Source: DATCJA01 sp963734635 (GTDB lineage: Bacteria > Acidobacteriota > Vicinamibacteria > Vicinamibacterales > UBA2999). Taken from it: a DNA stretch of 64,000 nt. This document shows positions 27,209 to 36,121 of this stretch, piece by piece (the first letter of the stretch is position 1; each line of letters starts with the position of its first letter). Under the pieces are notes generated by a model that worked only from the letters and a program-made list of their open reading frames with translations, ran no database searches and was not told where the DNA came from. Location: the NCBI GenBank assembly GCA_963734635.1, contig CAVTIA010000013.1, positions 1-64,000 on the forward strand, in the 5' to 3' direction. The position numbers and the translations under genes were made by a program.

Positions 27209-27730
27209 TCAGTACAAGCGCGTGGCGTTGCCCTCGGCGATGTCCCGCTCGTAATCCTGCACGGTCACGCCTTCCGGCCGGATCTGGTCGAACAGGACAC
27301 ACGCGTACGACGTCAGCGCGTCGTGTGCAGGCCATCCTTCGTATGCCCAGAGGCGCGAGCGCAGCAATGCCTTCCCGCAGTGAAAGAAACACTGATCGAC
27401 CTCGACGCCGATCGCAAGCGATGGCATTTTGCCTCGTGCGAGCGAACGCCGGAGGATTTCCGGATCGCGCGTAATCCACGCCCGGCCGTTGACCCGTAGG
27501 CTTTCGTCGCGGCCTGGCACCAGGAAGACCAAACCGACGTGCGGATTCGTCAGCAGGTTCTGCATCCCGTCGAGCCGTTTGTTGCCGGGCCGATCCGGGA
27601 TCGCAAGGCGGCGCTCGTCGAGTACCTGAACGAAGCCGGGGGCGTCGCCCTTCGGCGACACGTCACATCGGCCGTCTGCGTCTGCCGTGGCTATGAGCAA
27701 GAACGGAGAGTGCGCGATGAACGCGCTCAT
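27209..27730 (-). CDS. Pyridoxamine 5'-phosphate oxidase-family FMN-binding protein
   Basis: A 173-residue split-barrel protein. The block SPFLLIATADADGRCDVSPKGDAPGFV, then NKRLDGMQNLLTNPHVGLVFLVPG and LRVNGRAWITRD, matches the PPOX-class FMN-binding subgroup typified by MSMEG_1061 and DR2398. The start is set at ATG 27730 because AAAGGAGAGG lies just upstream. Relative to relatives, about 20-30 residues are missing at the N-terminus, so the protein begins directly at the first strand. Role: flavin- or F420-dependent redox chemistry on an unknown small molecule. Confidence 0.82.
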   Translation of the reverse strand: MSAFIAHSPFLLIATADADGRCDVSPKGDAPGFVQVLDERRLAIPDRPGNKRLDGMQNLLTNPHVGLVFLVPGRDESLRVNGRAWITRDPEILRRSLARGKMPSLAIGVEVDQCFFHCGKALLRSRLWAYEGWPAHDALTSYACVLFDQIRPEGVTVQDYERDIAEGNATRLY

Positions 27731-27867
27731 CCCGGCCTCTCCTTTGACACGCAACCTCGAGCGATCCTGGGGGCAGCTCAAACGCGTGCGTTGGACGCGC
27801 GCCTAAAGCGCGCGCCCATACTTCCACAAGGCCCTTTAATCAACAGTTGACGAACAATCCTTCCACT

Positions 27868-28584
27868 TCAGAACCGGTAGCTCACGCCGCCGCCGAGACG
27901 GGCGAGATTCCGGTCGCGATCGAGCCGGAAATAGCGGGCATCGACGTCGACGAACAGCCCCCTGAACAGGCGCAGGCTGGCGCCAGCGCCGGCGGAGCCC
28001 GCCACTCCCGTCCGCACGATTGACTCACCACCGATACTCTCGCCGCCCGCGCCCAGACGGAGGAGCGGGCGCACGACGGCGAACTCTTCGCTGGTCCTGG
28101 CGATGCCAAGACCGCCGCCGACGTACGGACGCAGACGGCCACCCTGCACGGGCAATTCGTACCGAAAGCCTGCCGTAAAGAGCGCGATGTCGACATTGCT
28201 CCTGGCCAGCGGGACGGGCGGGAAGATAGCGATACGATCAAAGACCTGTCCGCGCATCGGGTCGGTCAATCCGCCCTGTGGACCGAGGCGCTCGCGCGTG
28301 ACCAGGCCGCCGCGCACCGCTCCGTCACCAAAGCCGCCCACGGTCGCGAGCGGGCGCACGAAGTCGCCGCCAGCAGACTCGGTGGCGGTGAAATCCACCT
28401 CGAACGAGACGTGTTCCAGGAAGCGGTACCCGACCGACGCGGTCAGCGCGAGGTTGTCGTCGGCACCCGTGGCGGCGGCGGTACCGATCGAGAGTCGCAC
28501 TCGCTCGTCCTGTGCCGAGGCCGGAAGTGCGAGCAACGTGAAAGTGAAAGCCCAGAACGCGGTTCGAAGATACAAGGTGCGCAT
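27868..28584 (-). CDS. Outer-membrane beta-barrel protein
   Basis: A 238-residue protein starting at ATG 28584 (AGGAG eight bases upstream), with signal peptide MRTLYLRTAFWAFTFTLLALPASAQ. The rest alternates hydrophobic residues with Gly/Ala-rich turns (VRLSIGTAAATGADDNLALTASVGY; RLRPYVGGGLGIAR) and ends GGGVSYRF, with a terminal Phe as in OmpA/OmpW-like 8-strand barrels. Function unknown. Confidence 0.75.
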   Translation of the reverse strand: MRTLYLRTAFWAFTFTLLALPASAQDERVRLSIGTAAATGADDNLALTASVGYRFLEHVSFEVDFTATESAGGDFVRPLATVGGFGDGAVRGGLVTRERLGPQGGLTDPMRGQVFDRIAIFPPVPLARSNVDIALFTAGFRYELPVQGGRLRPYVGGGLGIARTSEEFAVVRPLLRLGAGGESIGGESIVRTGVAGSAGAGASLRLFRGLFVDVDARYFRLDRDRNLARLGGGVSYRF

Positions 28585-28818
28585 GCCAGATACTCCTGAC
28601 GGTCGTCCCCGGCGCGCGCATGTCGCTTCCGGTGGACGAAAGGTCCGAAGGAACCACAAATGGTCCACTCGGGATGACAGAGCGAGTCACTCGGCCGGCC
28701 GCACAGGAAAAATGATGCCAACGCCGGGCTTCAGCCGCGACGGCGCGGGCGTCTCTCCCGTGGTGTCTGGCGCTGGCCGAAGAGCGACTGCTTTGAAGAG
28801 GCGATTTCCGATCGTCTA

Positions 28819-29112
28819 TCACCGAGGCTCGGACTTCGCTGCGTCCTGGTCCTTTTGCCCGGTCTCGTCCGTCGTCCGTTCAACTTCGATCGTGCATTCG
28901 GTCACAAGGGCGGCGATCGCCCCTACAGCCGCCAGCGGCGGCGCAAGCGCCGCGCCAACCACGCCGACGGTGAGCGGAAACTCCGCAATGGCGCGGCCAT
29001 CTTGCTTGATGATCACGCGACGGACGTTTCCCTCATGGATCAGGTTCTTGAATGTGTCCAGCAAGAGCGTGCCACTCGCTCGGATCGATTCCCAGTATGT
29101 CTGCGTGCTCAC
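28819..29112 (-). CDS. DUF4342 domain protein
   Basis: A 97-residue protein from GTG 29112, with GGAGG eight bases upstream. The conserved DUF4342 pattern is complete: LIHEGNVRRVIIKQDGRAIAEFPLTVGVV, then a hydrophobic ALAPPLAAVGAIAALV, then ECTIEVER. The family is uncharacterised; the hydrophobic hairpin suggests membrane association. The tail (TTDETGQKDQDAAKSEPR) is charged and disordered. Confidence 0.85.
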   Translation of the reverse strand: MSTQTYWESIRASGTLLLDTFKNLIHEGNVRRVIIKQDGRAIAEFPLTVGVVGAALAPPLAAVGAIAALVTECTIEVERTTDETGQKDQDAAKSEPR

Positions 29113-29277
29113 AGTGCGACCTCCGACTCGGTGAGGATACCCTGTGTCGCTATAATCACGCCGACTCGTGCCCCCGGGCGCCCGGCGCCACTGAGCTGAA
29201 TGGCGCTGCAGCCCGGCACTCTTTCATGTTCGCGTAGCAGCCTTGTGACGCATCTGACCAGGATGAGGAGAACGCCG

Positions 29278-30234
29278 ATGCCGAATCGCTCGCTCGTTGC
29301 CTTGTCTTTCTTGTGCATTTCCGTTCTGACCGCCGCGACTGCGCATTCCCAGACGCTCCTGTCCGAGAAGAAGGACATCACCGGCTTTGCCGCGCGAAAG
29401 ATGATCGAGGCGTGCATGGCAGAGGCAGCACGCGACCGGTACCCGATCGCACTGGCAGTCGTGGATTCCGCCGGCTACCTGCTTTCGTATCAATCCACGG
29501 ATGGAGCGACAGGGAACACGGGTGTGACGGCGCAGCTGAAGGCGAAGACCGCCGCGAAGTTTCGTCGCCCAACCGGCGAGCTGTACGAGCGCGTGAACAG
29601 GCAGATCAATCGCGCCCCTGAGTGGATGGGCTATTTCCCGATTCCGGGTGGCTTCCCCGTCGTTGTTCAGGGCGAAGTCGTCGGCGCTATCGGCGCCGGG
29701 GCAGCGGGCTTATCGGGCGGCAAGGACGAGGATTGCGCGCAGAACGCCATCAAGTCCGTATTTGGCGACGGCAAAACATTGCCGGCCAGCCCGCAGCCGC
29801 TGCTCGCGACCCGCAAGGTGATCACGACGGGTGCAGCCCGCGCGCTCGTAGACGCGTGCGTTACCTATGCCGGCCAAAAGAGGTACACCGCCCTGGGCAT
29901 TGCCGTGGTGGATCCCGATGGGACGCTCGTGTCGTTTCAGGGGACAGAAGGCGCAACCGCCACAGCGCTCGAGACGGCAGAACTGAAGGCAACGACGGCG
30001 GCGCATTGGCGACGCCCGACGATCGAGTTGTGGGAACGCGTAAACAAGCAGGTGAACCGCGCGCCGGAATGGATGGGCGATTTTGCCCAGCCGGGTGGGT
30101 TTCCGATCTTCCTGAATAACGAGATGGTGGGAGCGATCGGCGCCGGCGGAGGCGTTGGCAATCAGGATGACGAATGCGCGCAAGCCGCAATCAAGGCGGT
30201 ATTTCCCAATGCCTCCACAACTCGGACGCCCTGA
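29278..30234 (+). CDS. Secreted protein with two GlcG/HbpS (DUF336) domains
   Basis: A 318-residue protein, ATG 29278 with GAGGAG upstream and signal peptide ending TAATAHSQ. Two GlcG/HbpS-like domains are arranged in tandem, about residues 30-165 and 180-310. Each contains an ALAVVDSAGYLLSYQ-type strand, a KT/TAAKFRRPT helix and an NRAPEWMG-x-F-x-x-PGGFP motif. HbpS relatives bind haem or cobalamin and sense redox; most have one domain per chain. The duplication could mimic a dimer. Confidence 0.85.
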   Translation: MPNRSLVALSFLCISVLTAATAHSQTLLSEKKDITGFAARKMIEACMAEAARDRYPIALAVVDSAGYLLSYQSTDGATGNTGVTAQLKAKTAAKFRRPTGELYERVNRQINRAPEWMGYFPIPGGFPVVVQGEVVGAIGAGAAGLSGGKDEDCAQNAIKSVFGDGKTLPASPQPLLATRKVITTGAARALVDACVTYAGQKRYTALGIAVVDPDGTLVSFQGTEGATATALETAELKATTAAHWRRPTIELWERVNKQVNRAPEWMGDFAQPGGFPIFLNNEMVGAIGAGGGVGNQDDECAQAAIKAVFPNASTTRTP

Positions 30235-30246
30235 CGGATTGAGTGC

Positions 30247-31062
30247 TCAGTGCGAGTGGACAACCGTCTCCAGGGTTCCGCTTCCTGTTTGCCCAATCGG
30301 TGCGAACCACAGATTCTCGCTGTCCGCGCGAAGATACTTGCCGACAACGACGTAACCATGATTCGCAAAGTAGTCGAGGATCTGCTGCCGCACCGGAGCG
30401 TGGGACTCAACGCCCACCAGGCGCGGCCGGAACCGCTCGATCGAGAACCCCTTCAGTGCCTGCGGCTCGTGCAATTCGATATCGATCGACAGGAAGTCGA
30501 CTGCACGAATACCGTGGCGATCGAGGATGTCGTCGAGGGTCATCGTCTGTGCCGAAAGGGCATCGGTGGATGAATGGGATTCCGCCTCGGCAAAATGCTT
30601 GTCAAACGACGCGATGGCATCGTTCGAGGGCACGTAGAGTGTCGCTTGCCGATCGGATACATCAGACACGAATAGCGGAACGAAAGTGGTCAACGGCCGC
30701 CGTGCACGGTAGTCGGCGGCGAATTTGGTCTGCGGCTCAATAGCAAGGCCAGACCATCCGAGCTGGCTCTCCAGGTAGTACGAGTTGCTGTCGCGCTGGT
30801 AGTGGTTTGCACCCACGTCGACGAACACGCCGCCTCGTCCATCCTGGAAAAAGTCGCGCAGGATCCATTCTTCGCCGTACCTGGAATTACGGGTCGACCC
30901 ATAACGTGTCGCCAGCGCCTGCAGCTCGCTGTTGCCGCGCCACAAGTACGGCCTCAGCCGATACTCCGTGCGGTAGACGCCGACGACGTATCCCAGCACT
31001 GTGCCCATCACGACCAGCATCGCCAGTCCGACGACGTTCAGTGTCCGTTGCGCGACCTTCAT
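30247..31062 (-). CDS. FkbM-family methyltransferase, membrane-anchored
   Basis: A 271-residue protein from ATG 31062 with AAGGAG 11 bases upstream. An N-terminal helix (VVGLAMLVVMGTVLGYVVGVY) precedes a class I SAM-dependent methyltransferase of the FkbM type: GVFVDVGANHYQRDSNSYYLE is the SAM-binding block, LSIDIELHEPQALKGF and RLVGVESH are later blocks. FkbM enzymes O-methylate sugars, polyketides or lipids. The gene is convergent with the GlcG gene. Confidence 0.8.
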   Translation of the reverse strand: MKVAQRTLNVVGLAMLVVMGTVLGYVVGVYRTEYRLRPYLWRGNSELQALATRYGSTRNSRYGEEWILRDFFQDGRGGVFVDVGANHYQRDSNSYYLESQLGWSGLAIEPQTKFAADYRARRPLTTFVPLFVSDVSDRQATLYVPSNDAIASFDKHFAEAESHSSTDALSAQTMTLDDILDRHGIRAVDFLSIDIELHEPQALKGFSIERFRPRLVGVESHAPVRQQILDYFANHGYVVVGKYLRADSENLWFAPIGQTGSGTLETVVHSH

Positions 31063-31436
31063 CTGATGTTGCTCCTTGACGGCGGGTCCGACACGATCCG
31101 CCGTGCGTCTGCTGGCGGGTCCGAAAGGACCCGGCCTACGGAGGTGAATCGCGGACATGCTCTACCGCTGCCGCACACCCGCGAATAGCAGGTTTGTGGC
31201 CAACATCCGACGACCGGATCGCTGCGGCGTCGCGACCGGATCGCGCCAGCCTCGAGGGAGTTACGACGGTTTTCTCAGGGGGCCGAACGAGTGACGTCCG
31301 ACGGCAGGCGGCGACAATTGCCACGTGCGATACAAAAATGTCCGGCGGTAACGAATTTGTCGGTGCTGCGTGGACGTTGTGGTCAAACAGTGATTGCTTG
31401 ACACTCGCCGGCAGCACGAATTAGACGTTCTTTGCA
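31063..31436. other. Divergent intergenic region with palindromic repeat
   Basis: About 370 bases between divergent genes. It holds a palindromic repeat (31113-31139). TTGACA at 31398-31403 could be a -35 for the downstream methyltransferase, but no good -10 follows at 17 bases. No ORF is convincing. Confidence 0.4.
31113..31139. repeat. Palindromic repeat, GGGTCC-GAAA-GGACCC type
   Basis: Inverted-orientation copy of the element at 8033. Reverse complement reads CGTAGGCCGGGTCCTTTC followed by GGACCCGCC; GGGTCC and GGACCC form a perfect stem. Confidence 0.85.
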
Positions 31437-32669
31437 GTGGCCGGCGCAGACACCAAACAAGCCGAGAAAGCGTATCTGGCGCGAACCGGTTCTTCCGCGT
31501 GGGAGCGTACGAAGCCGTTCTCGCCACCGGGACTGGATACGCTGCAGGAAAGCGCCCGAATGCTGCAGGACTTTGCGGTGGCGATGCTGACCCTGCAGCC
31601 TTCCCCCGACGATCTCATCCTCGATCTCGGAGCGGGTGGTTGCTGGTGTTCCGACCTGCTCGGACGGTTGAACAGGTCGGCGGTCGCCGTTGACATTTCG
31701 CTCGATATGCTGCGCGCCGGACGATCGCGCGCCAGTGGGACTATCCGCGCCGTTGCCGGCGACATCGAATCGCTCCCCTTCAAGTCTGCGGTGTTCCAGA
31801 AAGTCGTCTGCCTCAGCGCCATCCACCACGTGCCTGACGCCGCACGCGCCGTCAGCGAGGTGGCAAGGGTGCTCACCGATGGAGGGATGGCGCTGTTTTC
31901 AGAGCCGGGGCGCGGCCACGCCGACGCACCTGTGGCTGCCGCAGCCGTTCGCGACTACGGAGTGCTCGAGCAGGATGTGATCGTTGGGACGTTCATGCGC
32001 CACTGCCAGGCGGCGGGTTTCGAGCACGTATCGATCAAGCCGCTCTCGCATTGTGTTCCCGCCGTCGATTTGACATTGGAGCAGTGGGACGCGTGGACTC
32101 GGCTCGCAGCATCGATCAGACCGCGCCGTGCGCTCGCGAAGATCGGCTTTGCGGTTGCGGAGCTGTTCGGTTTTGGCAAGCGCGGCCCCCTTTTCGAAGA
32201 GGCGCTCGCCATAACAATGGTCCGCACCCTGCGACAGGTCCTCGAGCATCACCCGGTCATCGTGGCCGCGAAGACGCGGGCCGACGCACCCGACCGCGCG
32301 CGTTGGCGAGCGACAATCGCCGCCGAGGCGGCCGAGTCGACGCTTCATGGCGGCACCATGGAAATCAAGGTAACGGCGGCAAACGTCGGTTCCGCCACCT
32401 GGCGGCCCTCCAGCGCCTCCGGCGTCGGCCATGTTCGATTGGGTCTGCAGCTGCTCGACGCCGAGGGGCGGGTCATTGTGAAGGACTTCCACCGCGTTGC
32501 GCTGCCTCGCGCGATCGCGCCGGGTCAGACCGTCGCGTTCGCGTTCTCCTGTCCCGCTCCTCCGGAGCCAGGAAACTACGGGCTCAAGTGTGATCTTGTC
32601 GCCGAAGGCGTCACGTGGTTCGAGACCGAGGGTTCAGTGCCGGCGAGCCGAAAGCTGCTGGTGGTTTGA
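31437..32669 (+). CDS. SAM-dependent methyltransferase fused to an Ig-like domain
   Basis: A 410-residue protein from GTG 31437. Residues 55-170 are a class I methyltransferase (LILDLGAGGCWCSDLLG SAM motif; VVCLSAIHHVPDAARAVSEV; LTDGGMALFSEPG). After a linking helical region with KRGPLFEEALAITMVR, residues 300-405 form an all-beta module with NVGSATWRPSS, HVRLGLQLLDAEGRV and PGNYGLKCDLVAEG, resembling Ig-like domains found in bacterial polysaccharide-assembly enzymes. No signal peptide. It probably methylates a glycan or lipid intermediate. Confidence 0.75.
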   Translation: MAGADTKQAEKAYLARTGSSAWERTKPFSPPGLDTLQESARMLQDFAVAMLTLQPSPDDLILDLGAGGCWCSDLLGRLNRSAVAVDISLDMLRAGRSRASGTIRAVAGDIESLPFKSAVFQKVVCLSAIHHVPDAARAVSEVARVLTDGGMALFSEPGRGHADAPVAAAAVRDYGVLEQDVIVGTFMRHCQAAGFEHVSIKPLSHCVPAVDLTLEQWDAWTRLAASIRPRRALAKIGFAVAELFGFGKRGPLFEEALAITMVRTLRQVLEHHPVIVAAKTRADAPDRARWRATIAAEAAESTLHGGTMEIKVTAANVGSATWRPSSASGVGHVRLGLQLLDAEGRVIVKDFHRVALPRAIAPGQTVAFAFSCPAPPEPGNYGLKCDLVAEGVTWFETEGSVPASRKLLVV

Positions 32670-32690
32670 ACCTGCTGTCACGAACTCGAT

Positions 32691-32735
32691 GGGGAAGAGG
32701 GGAAGAGGAAGAGGAAGAGGGGGAAGCCAGGGGGA
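32691..32735. repeat. GGAAGA low-complexity repeat
   Basis: Purine-only tract of GGGAAGAGG/GAAGAG units directly after the methyltransferase gene. No coding content. Confidence 0.6.
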
Positions 32736-32736
32736 T

Positions 32737-33732
32737 TCAGGATAAGCGCCTCAGTACGAGAGCGGTGGAAGTTGATGTGCGACGCTGCCGGCGGGTCGAG
32801 GGACAGATGCGTGCCACCGTAGATTCAAGGCTCTCGAGCGCACGTGCAAGCTCCTGAAGCCGGTTGGCCGCCCGTAGAGTCACCTCCTCGAAATCGTCGT
32901 CCGCCATCGCGTTCTCGGCAAGGGTCGGTGTTGCTTCCAGCGGTATAGGAGCCGTCGACGGCAGCTCGAGCTCGCGTTGAAATTGCGCCGCCACCAGGTA
33001 TCGAAGATGGTCGGTGACCTTCGATACTTCGCTCCGCACAATGCGCGCGGGAACGAAGAGATCCGTGTCCGGATGCCATAGCTCGTTCCCGTTCGCACAC
33101 AATTCGAATGTGACAGAGCTGCCCGGCATCAGCGCCGAGTCGCACTCGATCAGCAGTCCGCTGTTCGAGATGTTGACCACTTGCCTGACGTAGCCGGACG
33201 GCAGCCGCACACCTGTGAGCCAGGAAAGATCCTGTGCCGCCCAGCGGTGAGCACGAGGAACGCAGACGGCTTGATGGACCTGGCCCGGCGGGCCATTGAA
33301 ACCACCAGCATCGCCTAGCGCCATCTCCAATGCGACGCGCATGCGCGTTCCAAGGGCGTCCCGCATCGGCACCGTTTCCGTTGCAGGAGAGCGCCGCAGT
33401 ACACGATAGAGGCCCGACGATATCGACGCCTTCTCTGCTTGCCGCTCAATAATCGGCGACACCATGAGCACCGGGACGTTTACCTGAGTCGTCTGCCGGA
33501 GGAACTCCATGAGTGCGCGCTCTTCGTGTGGCGGCGTGAATGCCGACATCAGAATCAGTTCGGGCACTTGCCTGGCGATGACGGCCACGGCGACGCTTGC
33601 TGATGCAGACACGACTACCTTCGCGTCAATGTAGTCATGCACGAGTTGCGTGAGCGCATGTGCCCGAATGGGGTCCGGCTCGATGGCCAGGATGTTCGGA
33701 ACCCGGGGTGTGTTTTGGCTCGAAGCGGTCAT
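32737..33732 (-). CDS. Receiver-like plus PilZ-domain protein
   Basis: A 331-residue cytoplasmic protein from ATG 33732 (AGGA close upstream). Residues 10-130 look like a response-regulator fold (ILAIEPDPIRAHALTQLV, LILMSAFTP), but the usual phosphoacceptor Asp is not in its normal LxxxD context. The second half is a PilZ-like domain: RLPSGYVRQVVNISNSGLLIEC has the N-x-S-x-x-G pattern of c-di-GMP receptors, although the upstream RxxxR is replaced by spaced arginines. The 3' end is Arg/Ser/Thr-rich. With the HD-GYP gene next upstream, c-di-GMP signalling is likely. Confidence 0.72.
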   Translation of the reverse strand: MTASSQNTPRVPNILAIEPDPIRAHALTQLVHDYIDAKVVVSASASVAVAVIARQVPELILMSAFTPPHEERALMEFLRQTTQVNVPVLMVSPIIERQAEKASISSGLYRVLRRSPATETVPMRDALGTRMRVALEMALGDAGGFNGPPGQVHQAVCVPRAHRWAAQDLSWLTGVRLPSGYVRQVVNISNSGLLIECDSALMPGSSVTFELCANGNELWHPDTDLFVPARIVRSEVSKVTDHLRYLVAAQFQRELELPSTAPIPLEATPTLAENAMADDDFEEVTLRAANRLQELARALESLESTVARICPSTRRQRRTSTSTALVLRRLS

Positions 33733-33998
33733 GATTCCTGCCTTACCAGGGGCAACTGCCGCGCCATTGCGCCAGTTCGCCCGTCGTACACCGCGAAACC
33801 TCTGGGGCACCTGAATTTACGTGCTCGTCTCCCGAGTCGTGCGCTTGACCACCGAACCGTGTGCGTGTCTCATGGTGGAGCACACGCGTCGATACTTGTC
33901 GTTCAAGTCTCGTTTCGTCACATGACGCCGCGCTGCCCGTCTGGTGGTTGAATCGAACCCTCACAGTTCCCTCTCGATCAAAATGACGGCGGGCCCGG

Positions 33999-35498
33999 TC
34001 ACGCCGCTTGTTGATAATCCTCAACCAGGGTCGGCACGATCCTGGCGGCTGGGATGTCGATTGGATCAGCAGTTGAAGATTCGGTCAGAACGGTTCGCAT
34101 CGCTGCGACGCATTCAGCGTCGAGCGCGGTACCAGCCTGGCGGTCCATGATCTCGAGCACACGGTCAATCGGCAGACCCGGACGATACGGCCGTGAGCCG
34201 CGCAGGGCGTCGCAAATATCGGCGACCGACAGAATTCGTGCGCGCAGGTTTAATTCGTTCGCCTGGCGTCCCTGGTGATAGCCGCGGCCGTCGAGGCGTT
34301 CATGATGTGCCGAAGCATCCTCGGCCAGACGGCGAAAGCAGGACAGCCTGTTGAGGATCTCGAATGTGTGCTCCGGATGCCGCCGCATGACCGCGAATTC
34401 CGCGTCGGTCAGCTTGTCCGGCTTGTCCAGAATGAGATTCGACACGCTCAGTTTGCCGAGATCATGCAGGAGCGCGGCACGTTGGAGTGCTCGCAGCTCG
34501 ACGGCTGACAATCCGAGAAAGCGACCTATGGCTACTGCCATCTCTGCGACGCCGTGCGAGTGCCGATAGGTCCACGGCGATTTGGCATCGATCACGCGGG
34601 CAAACGCCTCGGCTATCTGATCGAGCTCTCCTTCATCGGCAAACATGACGCGATCGGCCGGCTCGACGAGTTGCAGTTTCACCGCGTCGCCGGACCCGAG
34701 CTCGCGCCAGAAGGAGGCGTCGTCGCATATCGAGAGCAGCGCATCGACCAATGTCGGCTCGAACCAGGTGCCGCGCCGTGCGACAGCCATGTCGTATGCG
34801 GTAAGCACGCCGTATTCCGTGAAGAAGACTTCGACGGTTTGCGCCAGGCCCAGAATGCGAGCGTGCAACGGAATGGCGTCGCCTTTCAGTCCGTACGGCT
34901 GGCCGTGTCCGTCCCAGTGTTCGTCGAGCGCGCGGATGGCACTGGCGGTGGCTTCACTGAGACCAAGCTGTCGTGCAATGTCTGCCCCGCGCTCGCAGCG
35001 CGTTCGCACCACGGAGCGGGCGCCTTCTGGTCCATGTGAGAGCACTGCAAGGACGCGCCAGACCCTTTGCAAAAGCGCCGCGCCCGGCGCCGCGTTACGA
35101 AGGACGTATCGGAACGATTGCAACGCTTGCGACCAGTCGATGTGCTTGAGGTTGGTCTTCAGATCGTGGTCGTTCGATCCGAAGAGCGCTGCAAATCGCG
35201 CCGCGTTGCTCGAGCAGCCCAGGTCTTTCATGAGGAGCGCATAGAACAGCGCCGACCGCTCCTCGCGCGGGAGGTTGATGACCTCGGCGATCCGCATTCC
35301 GATCAGGCAGCTTCGAATGGAATGACCTGGCCGCTGGCCTTCGGTCAGGTCGAGCGCGTACGAAAGGCCAGCGAGTACCTGGGACAGACGGATGCCGTCA
35401 TCGCTGCCGTGCCCATCGGCGGCGCGATATCTCGTCGTCAACCAGTGGCGTGTCGCCGTGTCAGAGTTCGATGACGATGGCGTCGTCGTGCGTGACAT
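33999..35498 (-). CDS. HD-GYP domain phosphodiesterase
   Basis: A 499-residue cytoplasmic protein from ATG 35498 (a GTG at 35537 is possible). Two HD-type halves are present. The N-terminal half (about 30-260) is degenerate, with LMKDLGCSSNAAR and ALDEHWDGHGQPYGLKG. The C-terminal half has the full HD-GYP signature: HSHGVAEMAVAIG, LLHDLGKLSVSNLILDKP, HPEHTFEIL, HHERLDGRGYHQG. HD-GYP enzymes hydrolyse c-di-GMP; the third motif reads GYH rather than GYP, which occurs in active and inactive members. The gene is followed by a PilZ protein gene on the same strand, 266 bases on. Confidence 0.85.
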   Translation of the reverse strand: MSRTTTPSSSNSDTATRHWLTTRYRAADGHGSDDGIRLSQVLAGLSYALDLTEGQRPGHSIRSCLIGMRIAEVINLPREERSALFYALLMKDLGCSSNAARFAALFGSNDHDLKTNLKHIDWSQALQSFRYVLRNAAPGAALLQRVWRVLAVLSHGPEGARSVVRTRCERGADIARQLGLSEATASAIRALDEHWDGHGQPYGLKGDAIPLHARILGLAQTVEVFFTEYGVLTAYDMAVARRGTWFEPTLVDALLSICDDASFWRELGSGDAVKLQLVEPADRVMFADEGELDQIAEAFARVIDAKSPWTYRHSHGVAEMAVAIGRFLGLSAVELRALQRAALLHDLGKLSVSNLILDKPDKLTDAEFAVMRRHPEHTFEILNRLSCFRRLAEDASAHHERLDGRGYHQGRQANELNLRARILSVADICDALRGSRPYRPGLPIDRVLEIMDRQAGTALDAECVAAMRTVLTESSTADPIDIPAARIVPTLVEDYQQAA

Positions 35499-35537
35499 TG
35501 AGCTCACCAGAGCCTGGGGGCCCTTGTGGTTACGCAC

Positions 35538-35911
35538 GGCCGTTGCCGGCCTGAGGGTAGAGGAGGTGGTCCGCCTGTAAGCTGCTATGCCCGCAGCGCT
35601 TTGGTCGAATTGGTCAGAACGGCGCGATGGTGCAATTCAACGAAGCGGGTGTCGCAAGACGGCACATTCGGTTTCCGCCCTGTAAGTGCCCGGAAAACCG
35701 AGGTTCCTGGCGCGCATGACCAGTCGCCGCTGACAACTATCACCGGAAGTGTTCCATCCTGGAACGTGCTGCATCGGTCGCGCGCACCTGGCAGCTGGGA
35801 CTCCTCTACGTCTGTAACCGTAGAACGCATATGAACTTAGCGGGCAGCCGGTTGCCCGTCCCCGGCGCTTGGCGTCGTGATTGCCCTGGACCAGTCCAGG
35901 AGAGTGATCAC
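35538..35911. other. Hairpin-rich leader region, possible structured RNA
   Basis: About 370 bases without a gene. On the plus strand there are four good hairpins: 35668-35701 (ten pairs, one bulge, TCGGTTT.../...AAACCGA), 35751-35765 (GTTCCA-TCC-TGGAAC), 35805-35824 (TCTACG/CGTAGA) and 35841-35858 (CGGGCA/TGCCCG). They precede a small membrane-protein gene. No known riboswitch class is recognised. Confidence 0.4.
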
Positions 35912-36067
35912 ATGCCGCGTTTCACTCGGATTGCATACAGCCTTGCCGGCCTGCTCTTGCTGCACGTGCTGAACCCGACCGTCGCGTGGCTGGTACTTGG
36001 CGGCGGGCTCGCTTACATGATTGGCGACTGGCGAAGGCGAGCGTTGCGTACTGCCGTGTCGTCCTGA
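35912..36067 (+). CDS. Small membrane protein
   Basis: A 51-residue ORF from ATG 35912 with AGGAG ten bases upstream. One long or two short hydrophobic segments (IAYSLAGLLLLHVLNPTVAW; LVLGGGLAYMIG) and a basic C-terminus (DWRRRALR) predict a one- or two-helix inner-membrane protein. No family is recognised. Confidence 0.55.
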   Translation: MPRFTRIAYSLAGLLLLHVLNPTVAWLVLGGGLAYMIGDWRRRALRTAVSS

Positions 36068-36121
36068 AAGGTGGAGCAGGAATGCCGCGATGGACAGAGT
36101 TCATCTTGCAGCTGACGCGCC

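Noticed and set aside
30247..31188. Plus-strand ORFs opposite the FkbM methyltransferase
   Set aside because: Antisense shadows; the minus-strand gene has a clear start signal and motifs.
32737..33732. Classical phosphorylated response regulator
   Set aside because: The fold-like N-terminal half lacks the standard LxxxD phosphoacceptor and the conserved Lys context.
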